Shown: in pieces, positions 6,681 through 9,001 of the stretch
How the letters are laid out: every line of letters begins with the position of its first letter
Position numbering within the stretch: position 1 is the first letter of the stretch
Origin: Candidatus Nanohalarchaeota archaeon
GTDB lineage: Archaea > EX4484-52 > B79-G9
Assembly: GCA_030635525.1 (NCBI GenBank)
Contig: DAOVYR010000030.1
Coordinates: 1 to 9,001 of the forward strand
DNA length: 9,001 bases
Direction of reading: 5' to 3'
Translations under genes and position numbers: made by a program
Notes under the pieces: model-generated
What the model was told of the DNA's origin: nothing
Databases searched by the model: none
Seen by the model: only the letters and a program-made list of their open reading frames with translations

Positions 6681-6694
6681 ATACTTTCGAGTAT
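6681..6694. repeat. Tetraloop hairpin touching the ATPase stop codon
   Basis: ATACT (6681-6685) and AGTAT (6690-6694) pair around TTCG on the plus strand, CGAA on the minus strand. The arm at 6694 includes the last base of the ATPase stop codon (6694-6696), so the array begins right at the end of the gene. The five-base stem is weak alone. Confidence 0.45.
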
Positions 6695-9001
6695 TATGAC
6701 ATGTCTAATATTTTGCGGCTTAGTAATGACTGGACGTAGATTTCTGCCATTTTGAACTGACCTTGCTTTAGCTTGGTTTTTGCGAGTTTTAGCTCGAGCT
6801 CGAGGTCCATGGTGTTTACGTTTCCTTGTTTTAGTTTTTCTATCTTGGTTTCTATTTTCTCGAGTTTTTCTGCAAATTCTTTGTAGAGTTTCAACTCTTC
6901 TTCGGTTATCTTGTGCGGTGAGTGCATTGTGGGGCGGAACTGGATGAACCATGGCTTTCCGTCGTTGTATCTCGGATTCTGGACCATGCCGACGCCTACG
7001 CCTTGCCGGGATATTTTTTCTGAGTAGTTGGCGCCGTATTTTTCTTTGACTTTGGCGATGTCTGCCATAGATTTTGTGTTGAGCTGGATTTCTGTCAGGA
7101 TGTTTCCCTGTATCGCTTCTTTGAAGTCTGAGTAGACTTGTGAGCACATCACAAGACCGATGCCCCATTTACGGAATTCACGGCATGCTTTTTCAAGTGA
7201 GATATAGCCGCCTTTGCCCCCGTATTTTTCGAGGAGCCGGTGGACTTCGTCGAAGACTACGAGCATTTTCAGGGTTGTTGATTCTTCCCACTGGATTGAG
7301 AATATCGTGTCGATTATGCATTGGACAGCGGTGTCGTATTCGCCGGGTTTTAGCTTGTTTAGTGTGAAGACTGTTATTTCGCCGGGGTTCATGTATTTTT
7401 TGAAGTCTATTTTGACATGAGGGTCTGTTACTTCAAATATCATGCCGGGGAATGGATGAGCATCTTCGGGGCGCATGCCAAATGAGGAATAGTATCTCAG
7501 GAGGTTGTTGTCTTTGCAGGGTCTTACGAAGCCGGTCCATTGGGCGGTGGGATCGAATACTACGACGGGTATTTTTTGCTTGAGGGCTTCTTCTACGATT
7601 ACTGATGCTGCTACGCTTTTGCCTGCGCCTGTGGAGCCGGATGTGAGTACGTGGGTTGTGAGGTCATCGGGGTTGAAGTGCGCAGTCTTGTTTGTTTCTG
7701 CTATTTTGCCGATGTCAAAGGAGTTGTCTGCATGCGGGAGTCTGTTGAAGTTCAGTGGGAAGACGTAGCGGGCTTTCGAGAGTTTCCAGAGTTTGTATCT
7801 TTTGTGTCCGTACCATGCGAGGAGGGCAAGGAGGATTATGAGTATTGATGCGAGCAGGACTTGTCCTCTTGTTGTTGCCCAGAATGATTGCACGACTTCG
7901 AAGGTGTCTGTTGCTGTGATTCTTTTTGGACCGTAGTCTGCGGTGACTTCTATGAAGTACTGGCCGGTGTGCAGAGAGGGGTTTATATCGCTTATGTCTA
8001 TTGATTTTCTGAAGTTCCTGTTTCCTGTCAAGATAAGTATCTCTTGTGTGCTTTTTACAATATTTTCTGTTTTTGCTTCTTTGATGTTGTATGTGAGGGT
8101 TACGTTGAATTCTTTCATGATGCCGAGGTTGTAGAGCATGACGTGGAAGCGCAGGGTGTCTTTAGGCGTGATTTTTTTTGTTATCATCTCGATTGTCATT
8201 TCAAGGGATGTTAAGTCGCCAGGGGTTGTTTTTGATATTCTTATTATGACGGGAAGCCTCTGTTTTGATGCACCGGAACTTATTGTGATTGCGCCTGAAT
8301 AGGTGTCTGGTGTCGTGTCTTTTTTTGAGTGGATGTTGAGGCTTACTGTCTTGTTTGAATATGGGGGGAGTGTGAATTCTTCATCGCTTATGTCCAGATA
8401 GTCGAGGATGTCGCCGGTCCCGGTAACGCTGATGGATATTGAGTTGTTGTTGCGGTTCAGTATCGTGAGAGTGTGTGTCTTGTTTTCACCAGGGGCAAGC
8501 TGGATGTTTATGAAGTCTGTGTCTGTCTGGTATTCGAAGTCAAGGGCGCCACAATCTTTTGGGCAGTTGTCTTTGTTCTCTGTCGGTTCGCAGATGCCGT
8601 TGCCGCATACGTGATATGTGCAGTCTTCAGGGCAGTTTTGCTCGTTTTCGCCGGTTTCGCAGATGTAGTTTCCGCATACGGTTCTTGGGAATGTTCCGGC
8701 ACTGCTGCCTGAACTGCTGCCACCGCCGTCGGGAGAGACGGGGTCGATTGTACTGCCGCTGCAAAGACCGCCGCCGCACCATTTTGCAAGTGCGTAGGCG
8801 CTGTTGTGGGTTGTTGTAAATGTGAATGTGTTTTCGCTTACGTTTGGTGCAAGGGAGGAATTGAATTCTGTGAATTCGCCGTTGTCGCATACAAGGGTGT
8901 TGAAGTTCCAGTCGGTGCAATAGTAAAGCCTTATCTCGTTTTCGTCTGATGATGCCCAGGCGGCAAGTGCGCTTCCATAGTCCATGGTGACTGTGGCGTT
9001 G
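6694..9001 (-). CDS. Membrane-anchored HerA/FtsK-type ATPase with Cys-rich and Ig-like ectodomain (5' end missing)
   Basis: The frame stays open to the right edge. The Met codon at 8985 is preceded by in-frame codons, has no ribosome-binding site and no signal peptide, so the true start lies outside the window. Numbering from that Met: 1-70 beta-rich piece, 78-100 Gly/Ser linker, 103-145 two Cys-rich repeats, about 147-252 a NEW3-like Ig domain, 255-365 a second Ig-like domain, 375-391 a membrane helix followed by basic residues (C-terminus inside), then about 405-690 the ATPase. Walker A is GSTGAGKS at 450-457, DPTAQW at 478-483, Walker B MLVVFDE at 574-580, and the REFRKWGIGL segment at 602-611 with Gln616 matches the HerA arginine and sensor region. 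Residues 692-763 are helical. HerA-family proteins form hexameric DNA or protein pumps. The VirB4/TrwB/CedB-like role is inferred. Confidence 0.9.
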   Translation of the reverse strand, partial: NATVTMDYGSALAAWASSDENEIRLYYCTDWNFNTLVCDNGEFTEFNSSLAPNVSENTFTFTTTHNSAYALAKWCGGGLCSGSTIDPVSPDGGGSSSGSSAGTFPRTVCGNYICETGENEQNCPEDCTYHVCGNGICEPTENKDNCPKDCGALDFEYQTDTDFINIQLAPGENKTHTLTILNRNNNSISISVTGTGDILDYLDISDEEFTLPPYSNKTVSLNIHSKKDTTPDTYSGAITISSGASKQRLPVIIRISKTTPGDLTSLEMTIEMITKKITPKDTLRFHVMLYNLGIMKEFNVTLTYNIKEAKTENIVKSTQEILILTGNRNFRKSIDISDINPSLHTGQYFIEVTADYGPKRITATDTFEVVQSFWATTRGQVLLASILIILLALLAWYGHKRYKLWKLSKARYVFPLNFNRLPHADNSFDIGKIAETNKTAHFNPDDLTTHVLTSGSTGAGKSVAASVIVEEALKQKIPVVVFDPTAQWTGFVRPCKDNNLLRYYSSFGMRPEDAHPFPGMIFEVTDPHVKIDFKKYMNPGEITVFTLNKLKPGEYDTAVQCIIDTIFSIQWEESTTLKMLVVFDEVHRLLEKYGGKGGYISLEKACREFRKWGIGLVMCSQVYSDFKEAIQGNILTEIQLNTKSMADIAKVKEKYGANYSEKISRQGVGVGMVQNPRYNDGKPWFIQFRPTMHSPHKITEEELKLYKEFAEKLEKIETKIEKLKQGNVNTMDLELELKLAKTKLKQGQFKMAEIYVQSLLSRKILDMS
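6706..6807 (-). other. C-terminal helical hairpin of the ATPase
   Basis: Residues 727-760, numbered from the Met at 8985, form two helices around a Gln-Gly-Gln turn (LAKTKLKQGQFKMAEIYV). The pattern matches the C-terminal hairpin of the coiled-coil protein and the membrane-proximal hairpin of the surface protein. It lies beyond the usual end of the ATPase core and may be a docking module. Confidence 0.5.
8551..8679 (-). repeat. Two tandem Cys-rich repeats in the ATPase ectodomain
   Basis: Residues 103-122 and 126-145, 23 residues apart, share VCGN-x-IC-E-x2-EN-x2-NCP-x-DC. Each carries four cysteines and several Asp/Asn/Glu residues. Modules of this CGNGICEPxE type are common in secreted proteins of uncultivated archaea and some bacteria. 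Disulfide bonding is likely, and metal binding is possible but not shown. Their extracellular position agrees with the membrane topology. Confidence 0.8.

Larger units (their letters stand above)
6608..6683. repeat. Long-range outer stem enclosing two hairpins
   Basis: TATCCTTAAAAT at 6608-6619 pairs with ATTTTAGGATA at 6673-6683: 11 base pairs with one bulged T. The stem would enclose the hairpins at 6622-6636 and 6640-6662, giving a three-way-junction shape. It uses bases that also belong to the hairpins at 6564-6612, 6659-6677 and 6681-6694, so the alternatives exclude each other. Confidence 0.45.

Noticed and set aside
6564..6694. Reading the hairpin array as a classical terminator
   Set aside because: Stem-loops are present, but no T-tract follows them on the minus strand outside the stems, and five in a row is more than a terminator needs.
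6564..6694. CRISPR array or tandem direct repeats
   Set aside because: The repeats are inverted and differ from each other. There are no regularly spaced identical units or spacers.
6572..7168. 198-residue minus-strand open frame, very Arg/Lys/His-rich
   Set aside because: It overlaps the ATPase C-terminal half in another frame and runs through the hairpin array. The composition is typical of a shadow frame.

Overview
The window looks like a piece of an archaeal genome, most likely a DPANN-type or similar uncultivated archaeon. This lineage call is an inference. It rests on a HerA-type membrane ATPase with a secreted-type ectodomain, Ig-like surface proteins crowded with N-X-S/T sequons, tandem Cys-rich CGN-x-IC repeats, A/T-rich TATA-like boxes close to starts, and one start that looks leaderless. 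No rRNA, tRNA, CRISPR array, transposase or integrase was seen.

All substantial genes lie on the minus strand, so transcription runs from high to low coordinates. In that order they are: (1) a 5'-truncated protein running off the right edge to 6694, with an extracellular beta-rich and Cys-rich part, one membrane helix and a cytoplasmic HerA/FtsK-type ATPase; (2) a cytoplasmic coiled-coil protein with a proline-rich hinge (6498-4663); (3) a 1073-residue surface protein with signal peptide, several Ig-like domains, a membrane-proximal helical hairpin, one membrane helix and a basic tail (4577-1356); (4) a polytopic membrane protein with about six helices, starting with GTG inside the end of the preceding gene (1371-223). 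A further minus-strand gene may begin at 72 and run off the left edge.

The three gaps differ in character. The gap at 6508-6693 is packed with inverted repeats: five hairpins plus an alternative long-range stem, just after the ATPase stop codon. The gap at 4578-4662 holds a TATA-like box placed for a leaderless transcript. The gap at 73-222 is very A/T-rich and holds palindromes but no convincing gene.

Taken together, the genes look like parts of one envelope-spanning machine: a membrane ATPase, a channel-like polytopic protein, a large surface or stalk protein, and a long cytoplasmic coiled coil. Three of the four end in, or carry next to the membrane, a similar short helix-turn-helix hairpin. 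The nearest described analogues are the archaeal Ced DNA-import apparatus (CedB ATPase and CedA polytopic protein) and other type IV secretion-like machines. That link is a hypothesis from architecture, not from demonstrated homology.
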